Of a stretch of 11,948 nucleotides of DNA, positions 1 to 8,010 are shown one piece after another; the first letter of the stretch is position 1, and each line of letters begins with the position of its first letter. Source of the DNA: Prevotellaceae bacterium (GTDB lineage: Bacteria; Bacteroidota; Bacteroidia; Bacteroidales; UBA932). The notes beneath the pieces are model-generated. The model was given only the letters and a program-made list of their open reading frames with translations. It made no database searches and was not told the origin of the DNA. The DNA lies in NCBI GenBank assembly GCA_031254635.1, contig JAIRUB010000007.1, positions 1-11,948 of the forward strand, written 5' to 3'. The translations under genes and the position numbers were made by a program.

Positions 1-1937
1 TAAAAGGTATGCCGGATTATAAGTATGACACGAAATATAATATGTTTTTCCCGCGTATGCATAGTATTGACCCGCAGCACAAAAAGTTTTATGAAGCCTA
101 TGTCAATCCGAATCGCCGGAATGCGGTACGCGACCCTTATACGGAGCAAATAATTCCGAATTTTGGGGAAAATTTAGACTTTTTCTTCAGCTACCAGATT
201 AACTGGATGTATTTCCGTTATTTTATGTGGAATTTTGCAGGCAGGCAAAACGATATACAGGGCCACGGCAACAGCTATCACGGTAACTGGGAATGCGGAA
301 TTCCTTTTATTGATAAACTACGTTTGGGTGATAGTAGTGATTTGCCGCCATATTTGGCCGAGAATAAAGCGCGCAATCACTATTATATGTTGCCTTTGAT
401 TTTAGGACTTATTGGTTTATTATATCAATATAGAAAAGACAAGCGGAATTTTATAGTGGTGATGCTACTGTTCATCATGACCGGCTTGGCGATTATTGTT
501 TATCTCAATCAACCACCCTTTCAACCGCGTGAGCGCGACTATGCTTATGCCGGTTCGTTCTATGCCTTTGCTATTTGGATAGGGCTGGGCGTATATGCTA
601 TTTATGATGCCATACGCAAGAAAATTCCGGAAACAACAGCCGCGGCTGTTGTAAGCGCCGTATGTATAATTGTTCCCATACAAATGGGCGCTGTGAACTG
701 GGACGACCACGACCGCAGCCATCGCTATTTTGCCCGCGATTTGGCTTACAATTATCTTAATTCCTGTGATAAGGATGCAATTTTGTTTACCGGCGGCGAT
801 AATGATACTTTCCCCTTATGGTATGCTCAGGAGGTAGAAGGCGTGCGTACCGACATACGCATTGTAAACACCAGCCTTATTCAGGCCGAGTGGTATATTG
901 ACCAGATGAAACACCGTCAATATGGTGCCGACCCGGTTCCATTTACAATTGCTCGTGACCATTATATCTCCGGCGTGAATGATATTATTTCTGTGAGGGA
1001 AGTATTAAAAGAACCGCAAACGGTAGATGTGGTAATAGAGTTTTTGACCAATCCAAAATACCACCTTCAAACACAGCGAGGCGAACTTGTGGGTTATATA
1101 CCTACCCGCAACGTGATTGTACCGGTAAATAGAGAAGTAGTTTTGCAAAATGGCCTTGTCCCTGAAAAATCGGCCGACCGCATTTTAGATACCATAGTAT
1201 TGAGCATATCCAAGGACGACATCCGCAAACCCGACATGATGCTTCTTGACCTGTTGAAGAACAACAACTGGGAGCGGCCTGTTCAATTTGTATCCCTGGG
1301 CGGCGATTGGCGTGTCGATTTTAAAAATTATCTTCAATTCGAAGGATTTACCCATAAATTAGTGCCTCTGAAACCAAGCGAAATAAATGACCAAGTGGAA
1401 CTTATGATTGATGCCGATAACCTTTATGATAAGTTAATAAATGTTTTCCACTGGACAAACATGAATCGGCCGGGAATATTTATTGACCATAATCTTTCAC
1501 TTACTTTAACACAGGTTCTCCGTATTCGCGATATGTACGCACGCGCCGCTGAAGCCTTGCTGCAGGAAGGGAAAAAAGAAAAGGCTATTGAAGTGTTAGA
1601 CAGCCTTATGGTACGTATGCCTACCTATAATTTTCCCTGTAATATTTCGGCCTTAGGTAACGATGTGCCTTTCTTAAGTGTTATTAGACTGTACTATAGC
1701 TTGGGCGAACAGGAAAAGGCTGATGCCCTGGTGCAGGAATTCTATGAAGCCACCAAAAAGAATCTAATTTTCTTCTCTCAACGCCGCGACGGTGGTGAAG
1801 ATTTTGAGTGGAATTTGTCTTACTTACAATATTTAGCATCCATACTGCAGTCTCATAACGAAGAACTGGCTGGCAAAATCTATGAAACTTTTATTTCTTA
1901 TGTCCCCGACGCAAGGTATGGCAGTAGAGAATATTAG
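1..1937 (+). CDS. DUF2723 (TMEM260/PMT-like) membrane protein, C-terminal part
   Basis: The gene is open at the left edge, and the codons before the first in-window ATG (position 9) are in frame, so that ATG is internal. The visible 640 or so residues contain the hallmark stretch YKYDTKYNMFFPRMHS, then about four hydrophobic helices at roughly residues 126-141, 147-168, 178-200 and 212-228 counted from the ATG at 9. The second and third helices are separated by the conserved loop LNQPPFQPRERDYAYAG. A long soluble C-terminal domain follows. Its last 130 residues look TPR-like (YARAAEALLQEGKKEKAIEVLD, then LYYSLGEQEKADALVQEFYE). In the family the DUF2723 glycosyltransferase-like domain lies at the N-terminus, outside this window. 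Eukaryotic TMEM260 is a protein O-mannosyltransferase, and a role in periplasmic glycoprotein or envelope glycosylation is inferred for the bacterial relatives. No frame damage is visible. Confidence 0.85.
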   Translation, partial: KGMPDYKYDTKYNMFFPRMHSIDPQHKKFYEAYVNPNRRNAVRDPYTEQIIPNFGENLDFFFSYQINWMYFRYFMWNFAGRQNDIQGHGNSYHGNWECGIPFIDKLRLGDSSDLPPYLAENKARNHYYMLPLILGLIGLLYQYRKDKRNFIVVMLLFIMTGLAIIVYLNQPPFQPRERDYAYAGSFYAFAIWIGLGVYAIYDAIRKKIPETTAAAVVSAVCIIVPIQMGAVNWDDHDRSHRYFARDLAYNYLNSCDKDAILFTGGDNDTFPLWYAQEVEGVRTDIRIVNTSLIQAEWYIDQMKHRQYGADPVPFTIARDHYISGVNDIISVREVLKEPQTVDVVIEFLTNPKYHLQTQRGELVGYIPTRNVIVPVNREVVLQNGLVPEKSADRILDTIVLSISKDDIRKPDMMLLDLLKNNNWERPVQFVSLGGDWRVDFKNYLQFEGFTHKLVPLKPSEINDQVELMIDADNLYDKLINVFHWTNMNRPGIFIDHNLSLTLTQVLRIRDMYARAAEALLQEGKKEKAIEVLDSLMVRMPTYNFPCNISALGNDVPFLSVIRLYYSLGEQEKADALVQEFYEATKKNLIFFSQRRDGGEDFEWNLSYLQYLASILQSHNEELAGKIYETFISYVPDARYGSREY

Positions 1938-1998
1938 ATGGTAAAGGGTACGGGGTACGAGGTTATCCGTAAACTTGTTAACTTATAAACCGTAAACT
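1938..1998 (+). repeat. degenerate GGTAMRR heptad repeat, copy 1
   Basis: Directly after the DUF2723 stop codon come three consecutive 7-nt units: GGTAAAG, GGTACGG, GGTACGA, then GGT. A second low-complexity part follows, with the 9-nt direct repeat CCGTAAACT at 1967-1975 and 1990-1998. The block 1938-1963 aligns with 10082-10107 at 22 of 26 positions, so this is a dispersed repeat family, not chance composition. It forms no strong hairpin and has no T-run, so it does not look like a terminator. Its function is unknown. Confidence 0.6.
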
Positions 1999-2044
1999 AA
2001 ATATCACATATTCTAGCACCAATTTAAGAATTTGAATAATTTTT

Positions 2045-2099
2045 CTCGTTTACCATGTAAATTTAAAATATTGTTTGTATATTTGCATGGTAATTCGAG
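2045..2099 (+). promoter_or_regulatory. promoter of the DUF4143 ATPase inside a long inverted repeat
   Basis: TATATTTG at 2078-2085 matches the Bacteroidetes -7 element TAnnTTTG and lies 23 nt before the ATG. No good -33 TTTG is present at the usual 19-21 nt distance. The arms TACCATGTAAAT (2051-2062) and ATTTGCATGGTA (2081-2092) are complementary at 11 of 12 positions around an 18-nt spacer. After a small bulge, CTCG (2045-2048) pairs with CGAG (2096-2099). The right arm overlaps the -7 element, so a bound repressor would block initiation. The operator role is inferred. Confidence 0.6.
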
Positions 2100-2108
2100 T
2101 CTAAACGT

Positions 2109-3269
2109 ATGTATATACACAGATATTTAGAGCAAGAGATATTAAAATCGCTGCGACACTTTCCGGTTACAGTTGTAATCGGACCGCGGCAATGTGGAAA
2201 ATCAACATTGGTAAAACATCTTCTTGCAATGCAAAAGGATTGCATATATCTTGATTTAGAACGTCCCTCCAATTTACGCAGATTAGAAGATGCCGAATGG
2301 TTTTTTAGTTCACAAAAGAACAAGTTAATTTGTATAGACGAAATTCAGCGCCAACCGGAATTATTCCCCTTGATTCGTAATTTGGTGGATGAATGGAATA
2401 AGCAGGGCGCTTTTCTTGTTTTGGGTTCGGCTTCCCGCGATTTGCTGAAACAAAGCTCCGAGTCGTTGGCAGGTAGGATATCTTATGAAAGATTAACCCC
2501 TTTCCTTTGGGAAGAAGTGAAAAGTGATTACACGATTGAACATTATTTTTCTTCCGGCGCTTTTCCCCGAAGTCTTTTAGCTCACGACAAAAAAGTTTCT
2601 TTTGAATGGCGTGAACACTTTATCCGCACATTTCTTGAAAGAGATTTGCACCAATGGATGGGCTTTACCCCTGTTACCATGAGGCGCCTTTGGCAAATGT
2701 TGGCTCATTTGAACGGTCAAACAGTCAATTATTCATCGCTATCAAAATCGCTAAGTATTTCAGTCCCTACAGTCAAAAATTATATTGACCTTTTGGCTGG
2801 GACATATATGATTGAAATCATTCCTCCCTACCTGTCGAATCTTGGTAAACGATTAGTAAAAGCACCAAAAGTTTATATTGCCGATTCCGGAATTACTGCT
2901 GCCTTACTGGGGTTAAGAAATTTTGAGGCTTTATCCGGACATCCGGCCTTTGGGTCAATTTGGGAACAGATTGTACTGACGAATGTTAAAGGTCTTTATC
3001 CTGAAGCCGAAGTGTTTTACTATAGAACCACTAATGGTTCAGAAGTGGACTTTGTAGTAAAAATCAGCAAAAAAATTTTTGTTTTAGAGTGTAAAGCATC
3101 ATTTTCTCCATCCTTATCAAAAGGTAATTATAACGCCTTTGAAGATATTGCCCCCGATCACATATTTATAGTAACACCCTCACCTGACAGTTGGGCAATG
3201 AAACAAGGGGTTGACGTTGTTTCTTTAAATGAACTTAAAGCCAAAATAGATTCTTTATTACACCCTTGA
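2109..3269 (+). CDS. AAA ATPase with DUF4143 C-terminal domain
   Basis: This 386-aa protein belongs to the large ATP-binding family with a DUF4143 tail. The start follows from the -7 element 23 nt upstream and from the typical opening MYIHRYLEQEIL. The N-terminal ATPase has Walker A GPRQCGKST (residues 25-33) and Walker B LICIDE ending at D77-E78. A winged-helix-like middle (about 195-240, SLSKSLSISVPTVKNYIDLL) leads into the DUF4143 domain. That domain carries a PD-(D/E)xK-like set: SEVDF with D314, then LECK with E327 and K329. All motifs and the family's usual length of 380-400 residues are present, so the gene appears functional. The biological role of the family is not established. Members are scattered through Bacteroidetes genomes, usually without conserved neighbours, which fits its position here as an apparent stand-alone insertion. 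It ends only 20 nt before the dipeptidyl peptidase. Confidence 0.9.
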   Translation: MYIHRYLEQEILKSLRHFPVTVVIGPRQCGKSTLVKHLLAMQKDCIYLDLERPSNLRRLEDAEWFFSSQKNKLICIDEIQRQPELFPLIRNLVDEWNKQGAFLVLGSASRDLLKQSSESLAGRISYERLTPFLWEEVKSDYTIEHYFSSGAFPRSLLAHDKKVSFEWREHFIRTFLERDLHQWMGFTPVTMRRLWQMLAHLNGQTVNYSSLSKSLSISVPTVKNYIDLLAGTYMIEIIPPYLSNLGKRLVKAPKVYIADSGITAALLGLRNFEALSGHPAFGSIWEQIVLTNVKGLYPEAEVFYYRTTNGSEVDFVVKISKKIFVLECKASFSPSLSKGNYNAFEDIAPDHIFIVTPSPDSWAMKQGVDVVSLNELKAKIDSLLHP

Positions 3270-3289
3270 ATTTTAAATTTTTATCGTTT

Positions 3290-5395
3290 ATGAAAAAACT
3301 AATTATAACCACAAGTTGCTACTTGCTCGTAAGTATTTCGCTTTTCGCCCAACAAAAGCAATTGTCGGCGGAAGAAATGTTTGACGGCTCGGTGCGGATT
3401 ACCGACCCTGTTTTGCGGGTACAGCAATGGACAAAAGACAAACTCTTCCTTGGTGTTGCGGATATGAGGGATAGCACCAACCGCAAGATGACGATTGATT
3501 TGAAAAAGGGGAAAATTATAGAGGATAAAACAGTAGCTTATGCGACTCCTGCTACGCTGACACGGAAAAATGATGCACTCCTGAAATCCTTGCACGGAGC
3601 CATGAATATTACTTATTCGCCCGACTCTGCCTACCTCGCATTTACCCGCGATAATGATTTATATACGCTTCGTATATCGGACAATAAGGAAATACGCCAC
3701 ACGCACGATGGTAGCGAAACGTTGTTGAATGGCCGTGCCTCATGGGTGTATATGGAAGAAATTTTGGGACGCTCCACACAATACTGCGCTTTTTGGTGGT
3801 CGCCCGACAGCCGTTGGTTGGCTTTTTTCCGTACCGATGACAGCCAAGTTCCTCTCTACACAGTATGGGATAGCCCGGGACAGAACGGTTATATAGAAAC
3901 TCTCCGCTATCCGAAGCCGGAGAACAATTTACCGATAATAAAAGTAGGCATTACCAAGGCTGAGGGAGGCGAAGTGATTTGGGCGCAGGTGGATGAAAAT
4001 GAAGAGTTTTACTTCGGCTTGCCTTATTGGCGACCCGACAGCAAGTCCTTATGGTTACAATGGCTCAACCGCAAACAGCAACATTATAAATTATTGGAAA
4101 CGGATATACATACCGGTAAAACTACCTTGCTGCACAGCGAACAACAAGATACTTGGATTTCCATTGACAAAGAACCACGAATACATTTTCTCCCTTCTGG
4201 AAAGGGTTTTACTTTCCAAAGCGACGCCAACGGATGGAACCATCTTTATTTGCATGATATGGCGGGCAGGCGACAGCACTCCATTACTTCAGGAAACTTT
4301 ACGGTGTTGAATGTATTGAAGATTGATGAACCGGCAAAAACAATGTTTTTCACTTGTTATAAAGATAATATAGGTTGTGAAGATTTTTATAGAGTAGGGC
4401 TTGACGGAAAACAATTACAACGTTTGTCCTTCGGCAACTACCATCACCAAATCGCTCTGTCGGACGATGGCCAATATTTTGTAAACACCTATTCCAACAG
4501 CACTACACCACCTAAAGTGGCACTTTATACTACCAAGGGGAAGTTAGTAACGGAACTACAAAATAGTAAAAATGCAAACTTCGACTTGTATGAGTGGCCG
4601 GTAACGGAATTTATTACGATTAAAAGCGCCGATGGTAAATATGACTTGCCAATGCGCATTATCCGTCCATTATATTTAGAAAAAGAGAAAGTATATCCTG
4701 TGAAATTTAACGTTTACGGAGGTCCCGGTAATGTATCGGTACGCAATAATTGGGTAAACAATTTTGGCGGCGACAGCCATCAATATGCTGTCGACGGTTT
4801 AATTCAGGCTGTAATTGACCACCGTGGGAGTGGGCACAATGGCAAGCAGGGGCAAAATGAGATGTACCGCAACCTCGGCTATTGGGAAATAAAAGACTAT
4901 AGCCAATGTGTACAATGGTTAATTGCCAAGCAACAGGCCGATTCTTCTAAAATCATGATTACCGGCCTTAGCTACGGCGGATATATTACTGCTTATGCGC
5001 TCACTTACGGCGCTGAGGTGTTTACCCACGGCATTGCAGGGCTTAGCGTTACCGACTGGCGTTTATATGACGCTGTTTATACCGAGCGATATATGGATAC
5101 GCCGGCCAATAACCCTGATGGTTATAAAAACTCGTCAGTAGTGAACCATGCCGACAGGTTGGAAGGGAAATTGTTATTAACGCATGGTTTGCGCGATGAG
5201 AATGTTCATGTGCAAAACAGCTTCCAATTCGTATCGGCCTTGCAGGATTTGGGTAAGGATTTCGAATTAATGATTTACCCCGAAAGCCGTCATGGTTTCC
5301 GTGGATTTAAAGCTAAATACAGCCGAAAATCCGATATTCAGTTTATATACAAATATTTGTTCGAAAAGCCTATTTTGGAGGAGATGGTGAAATAA
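3290..5395 (+). CDS. secreted dipeptidyl peptidase IV (S9B prolyl oligopeptidase family)
   Basis: This 701-aa serine exopeptidase is predicted to release X-Pro or X-Ala dipeptides from peptide N-termini in the periplasm or at the cell surface. The start at ATG 3290 opens a signal peptide (MKKLIITTSCYLLVSISLFA, cleavage probably before QQ). The in-frame TTG at 3266 would add eight residues in front of it and is not preferred. Residues 40-430 form the beta-propeller. They contain WVYMEE with E156-E157, matching the Glu pair that binds the substrate amino terminus in DPP IV, and the following WWSPDSRWLAF block. The C-terminal alpha/beta hydrolase carries GLSYGG with nucleophile S561, LRDENV with D636, and SRHGF with H668, a complete triad. 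The gap from the ATPase gene is 20 nt and I saw no TAnnTTTG in the last 140 nt before the start, so transcription may come from the upstream gene. The enzyme suits a peptide-scavenging anaerobe. Confidence 0.93.
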   Translation: MKKLIITTSCYLLVSISLFAQQKQLSAEEMFDGSVRITDPVLRVQQWTKDKLFLGVADMRDSTNRKMTIDLKKGKIIEDKTVAYATPATLTRKNDALLKSLHGAMNITYSPDSAYLAFTRDNDLYTLRISDNKEIRHTHDGSETLLNGRASWVYMEEILGRSTQYCAFWWSPDSRWLAFFRTDDSQVPLYTVWDSPGQNGYIETLRYPKPENNLPIIKVGITKAEGGEVIWAQVDENEEFYFGLPYWRPDSKSLWLQWLNRKQQHYKLLETDIHTGKTTLLHSEQQDTWISIDKEPRIHFLPSGKGFTFQSDANGWNHLYLHDMAGRRQHSITSGNFTVLNVLKIDEPAKTMFFTCYKDNIGCEDFYRVGLDGKQLQRLSFGNYHHQIALSDDGQYFVNTYSNSTTPPKVALYTTKGKLVTELQNSKNANFDLYEWPVTEFITIKSADGKYDLPMRIIRPLYLEKEKVYPVKFNVYGGPGNVSVRNNWVNNFGGDSHQYAVDGLIQAVIDHRGSGHNGKQGQNEMYRNLGYWEIKDYSQCVQWLIAKQQADSSKIMITGLSYGGYITAYALTYGAEVFTHGIAGLSVTDWRLYDAVYTERYMDTPANNPDGYKNSSVVNHADRLEGKLLLTHGLRDENVHVQNSFQFVSALQDLGKDFELMIYPESRHGFRGFKAKYSRKSDIQFIYKYLFEKPILEEMVK

Positions 5396-5405
5396 CTGAG
5401 TATCC

Positions 5406-5420
5406 CCTATATGCTATAGG
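5406..5420. other. short perfect palindrome after the peptidase stop codon
   Basis: CCTATA, a TGC loop, then TATAGG form a perfect 6-bp stem 10 nt after the stop codon at 5393-5395. The stem is AT-rich and no T-run follows directly, so it is at best a weak terminator or mRNA end-stabilising hairpin. It could instead be a protein-binding site for the divergent regulatory gap. Neither role can be decided from the sequence. Confidence 0.35.
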
Positions 5421-5460
5421 AAACATATAAATCTTTTAGGTAATTTTGCAAAACATATAA
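5421..5460 (+). repeat. AAACATATAA direct repeats flanking a -7-like box
   Basis: The 10-mer AAACATATAA occurs at 5421-5430 and exactly again at 5451-5460, a centre-to-centre distance of 30 bp (about three helical turns). Between them lies TAATTTTG (5441-5448), which fits the Bacteroidetes -7 pattern TAnnTTTG and may be an upstream promoter for the sulfur operon. The repeats could be activator or repressor sites on the same DNA face, but an AT-rich chance match is possible. Confidence 0.35.
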
Positions 5461-5499
5461 TACGCACTTGTTTAGTTGATTACTTATTTTCATAAATAA

Positions 5500-5528
5500 T
5501 TTCCATTAGAAAATATTTCGTATCTTTG
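5500..5528 (+). promoter_or_regulatory. main promoter of the sulfur operon
   Basis: TATCTTTG at 5521-5528 is a full match to the Bacteroidetes -7 element, 37 nt before the ATG at 5566. No clear -33 TTTG lies at 19-21 nt. Immediately upstream is a small inverted repeat, TTTC (5500-5503), 5 nt, GAAA (5509-5512), continuing into TATTTC up to 5519. It sits where an autoregulating MarR protein from the same operon would interfere with RNA polymerase. The leader is A-rich and has no Shine-Dalgarno site, as is usual in the phylum. The operator is an inference. Confidence 0.6.
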
Positions 5529-5565
5529 CAGCGTTAAAAATAATAATAACAAAAACACTAAAAAG

Positions 5566-8010
5566 ATGAAATATGTAATTATCGGAGGTGTTGCAGGAGG
5601 CGCAACAGCAGCAGCAAGGATTCGCAGAGCAGACGAATTTGCTGAAATAATTGTACTTGAAAAAGGGAAATATATTTCCTATGCTAATTGCGGACTACCG
5701 TACTATATCGGCGGTACGATTGTTGAACGTGATAAATTGTTTTTGCAGACGCCAGCATCATTCGGCAAACGGTTTAAGGTAGATGTGAGGGTCGAAAACG
5801 AAGTTATCGCTATTGATACGGCAGCAAGATGTGTGAAGGCCTGTCGCGCCGACGGCTCTATTTACACCGAGAATTATGACAAACTACTGTTATCGCCGGG
5901 CGCTTCGCCTGCGAAACCTCACTTAGAAGGAATTGACTTGGAGGGGCTTTTTACGCTGAGGAATATCGAAGATACCGATAGTATCAAAAACTATATCATT
6001 TCTCGAGGGGTTGGTAGCGCAGTTGTTGTTGGAGCGGGCTTTATCGGCTTGGAAATGGCTGAAAATCTGCACCACACAGGGGCAGAGGTTTCGATTGTTG
6101 AAATGGGCAATCAGGTTATGGCTCCTGTTGATTTTTCGATTGCTTCACACCTGCATCAACATCTTTTGCAAAAGGGTGTGAAATTGTATCTCGAACAAAG
6201 TGTGGAGCGATTTGAAAAACAGGGCGATGAAATCAAGGTCTTTTTCAAATCGGGAAAAAGCATTATAACAGACATTGTTATTCTTTCGATTGGCGTTCGT
6301 CCAGAAACGAAATTAGCAAAAGCGACGGGTTTGAAAATAGGCGAAACCGGAGGCATTTGGGTAAATGAATATTTAGAAACTTCTGCAAAAAATATTTATG
6401 CTGTGGGTGATGCTGTAGAGTTTCCTCACCCTTTGACTGGCAAGCCCTGGCTCAATTATTTGGCAAATCCCGCCAATCGCCAGGGACGCATTGTGGCTGA
6501 TAATATGGTATGCGGCAACACCGTGAAGTACGAGGGCGCGATAGGTACTTCGATTGCAAAGGTATTCGATATGACAGTTGCTGCCACAGGATTGGCAGCA
6601 AAGCATTTGAGGCAGCCGGGTATTGAGTATGCAAGTTCAACAACTCATTCTGCTTCGCACGCCGGCTATTATCCCGGAGCCTTGCCTTTGACAATCAAAC
6701 TCACTTTTGATCCTGTAAGTGGAAAATTATATGGTGGACAATGCGTTGGTTATGAGGGTGTTGATAAGCGCATTGACCAAATCGCCCTTTTGATAAAAAA
6801 CGGCGGCACGATTCACGATTTAATGAGGGTAGAACATTGCTACGCGCCTCCTTTTTCTTCGGCCAAAGACCCTATTACCATTGCCGGTTATGTAGCAAGC
6901 AATATTATTAGCGGAACGATGCCCGTTATTACCTGGCGGCAAATACAGGAGGCAAAAAACAGTGATGTGTTGTTGCTCGATGTCCGCACTGTTGAGGAAA
7001 ATGCTTTCGGAGCGATACCGGGTTCAATAAATATCCCTCTTGATGAACTTCGTAGCCGCATAGATGACCTGCCAAAAGATAAAGCTATTTACACCTATTG
7101 TGCCATTGGATTAAGAGGTTATTTGGCTTTAAAAATTTTGAATGCTTACGGTTTTAAAAATGTCAAAAATCTTTCGGGTGGATATAAAAGCTACTCAACG
7201 GCAATTGCTCCGATAACCGATATAACTACTGCTTGTTCAACAGGAAATAAAATAGAATTAAATACTCAAAACATGGATAAACAGACAAAAACAATAAAGA
7301 TTGACGCTTGTGGATTGCAGTGTCCCGGCCCGATTATGAAAATAAAGCAGGCTATTGATTCAATCAACGAAGGCGAACGTGTGGAAATGATTGCAACCGA
7401 TACTGGTTTTTCCCGCGATGCGCAAGCATGGTGTAACACCACAGGTAATTTATTGATTTTAAGCAATGAAGAAAGAGGAAGATATACAGTCGTTATAGAA
7501 AAATGCCATACAAAGTCCTGTAACCCAGATTCTTGCGACGTAAAAGCAAAAACCTTGATAATGTTTAGTGATGACCTTGATAAAGCGCTGGCGACTTTTG
7601 TGCTTGCCAACGGCGCAGCGGCAACAGGGCAAAAAGTGTCCATTTTCTTCACCTTCTGGGGTTTAAACGTAATAAAAAAAATTGCCAAACCCAAGGTTAA
7701 AAAAGACATCTTCAGCAAAATGTTTGGTATGATGTTGCCCTCAAGCTCACGAAAACTAAGCCTTTCGAAGATGAGTATGTTTGGTGTTGGCGATAGAATG
7801 ATGCGCTATATTATGAAACGCAAAGGTATTGACTCTCTCGAATCGCTCCGCCAACAAGCGCTTGACAATGATGTTGAATTTATTGCCTGCCAAATGTCGA
7901 TGGATGTTATGGGAGTAAAACGCGAGGAATTATTAGACGAGGTTACTATCGGTGGTGTAGCAACCTATATGGAACGTGCCGAAAGTGCGAATGTTAATTT
8001 GTTTATTTAA
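5566..8010 (+). CDS. CoA-disulfide/persulfide reductase fused to rhodanese, TusA and DsrE2-like domains
   Basis: This 814-aa four-domain protein handles sulfane sulfur. Residues 1-450 are an FAD- and NAD(P)H-dependent pyridine nucleotide-disulfide oxidoreductase of the CoA-disulfide reductase type. It shows the FAD fold IIGGVAGGATAAARIRR (5-21), the single redox cysteine C42 in SYANCGLPYYIGG, the dinucleotide motif GAGFIG (156-161) and YAVGDAVE. Residues 460-550 are a rhodanese with active-site C512 in YCAIGLRG. Residues 573-645 are a TusA/SirA carrier with the CPxP motif at C586 (DACGLQCPGP). Residues 660-814 are a DsrE2-like domain with C775 in ACQMSMDVMG. Reductase-rhodanese fusions are known to reduce CoA persulfide and polysulfides. 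The added TusA and DsrE2 units are known sulfur carriers, so an internal persulfide relay is inferred. The linker before TusA contains Met570 after an A-rich stretch, and the linker before DsrE2 contains C647, C652 and C657 at equal spacing. A MarR gene follows 4 nt downstream. Confidence 0.92.
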   Translation: MKYVIIGGVAGGATAAARIRRADEFAEIIVLEKGKYISYANCGLPYYIGGTIVERDKLFLQTPASFGKRFKVDVRVENEVIAIDTAARCVKACRADGSIYTENYDKLLLSPGASPAKPHLEGIDLEGLFTLRNIEDTDSIKNYIISRGVGSAVVVGAGFIGLEMAENLHHTGAEVSIVEMGNQVMAPVDFSIASHLHQHLLQKGVKLYLEQSVERFEKQGDEIKVFFKSGKSIITDIVILSIGVRPETKLAKATGLKIGETGGIWVNEYLETSAKNIYAVGDAVEFPHPLTGKPWLNYLANPANRQGRIVADNMVCGNTVKYEGAIGTSIAKVFDMTVAATGLAAKHLRQPGIEYASSTTHSASHAGYYPGALPLTIKLTFDPVSGKLYGGQCVGYEGVDKRIDQIALLIKNGGTIHDLMRVEHCYAPPFSSAKDPITIAGYVASNIISGTMPVITWRQIQEAKNSDVLLLDVRTVEENAFGAIPGSINIPLDELRSRIDDLPKDKAIYTYCAIGLRGYLALKILNAYGFKNVKNLSGGYKSYSTAIAPITDITTACSTGNKIELNTQNMDKQTKTIKIDACGLQCPGPIMKIKQAIDSINEGERVEMIATDTGFSRDAQAWCNTTGNLLILSNEERGRYTVVIEKCHTKSCNPDSCDVKAKTLIMFSDDLDKALATFVLANGAAATGQKVSIFFTFWGLNVIKKIAKPKVKKDIFSKMFGMMLPSSSRKLSLSKMSMFGVGDRMMRYIMKRKGIDSLESLRQQALDNDVEFIACQMSMDVMGVKREELLDEVTIGGVATYMERAESANVNLFI

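Noticed and set aside
2109..3269. DUF4143 ATPase as part of a phage-defence system
   Set aside because: ATPase plus PD-(D/E)xK-like residues would suit defence, but no methylase, effector or other partner is adjacent; neighbours are an envelope protein and a peptidase.
3266..3289. TTG start that would extend the peptidase by eight residues and overlap the ATPase stop
   Set aside because: The ATG at 3290 gives a textbook signal peptide directly; the extension MNFKFLSF would only lengthen it and uses a rarer start codon.
5406..5420. Terminator after the dipeptidyl peptidase
   Set aside because: The 6-bp AT-rich stem has no T-run directly after it, so it was listed only as a palindrome.
7266..7718. 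150-codon open frame on the minus strand
   Set aside because: It is antisense to the TusA and DsrE2 domains, has no promoter or family resemblance, and its composition is that of a mirrored coding frame.
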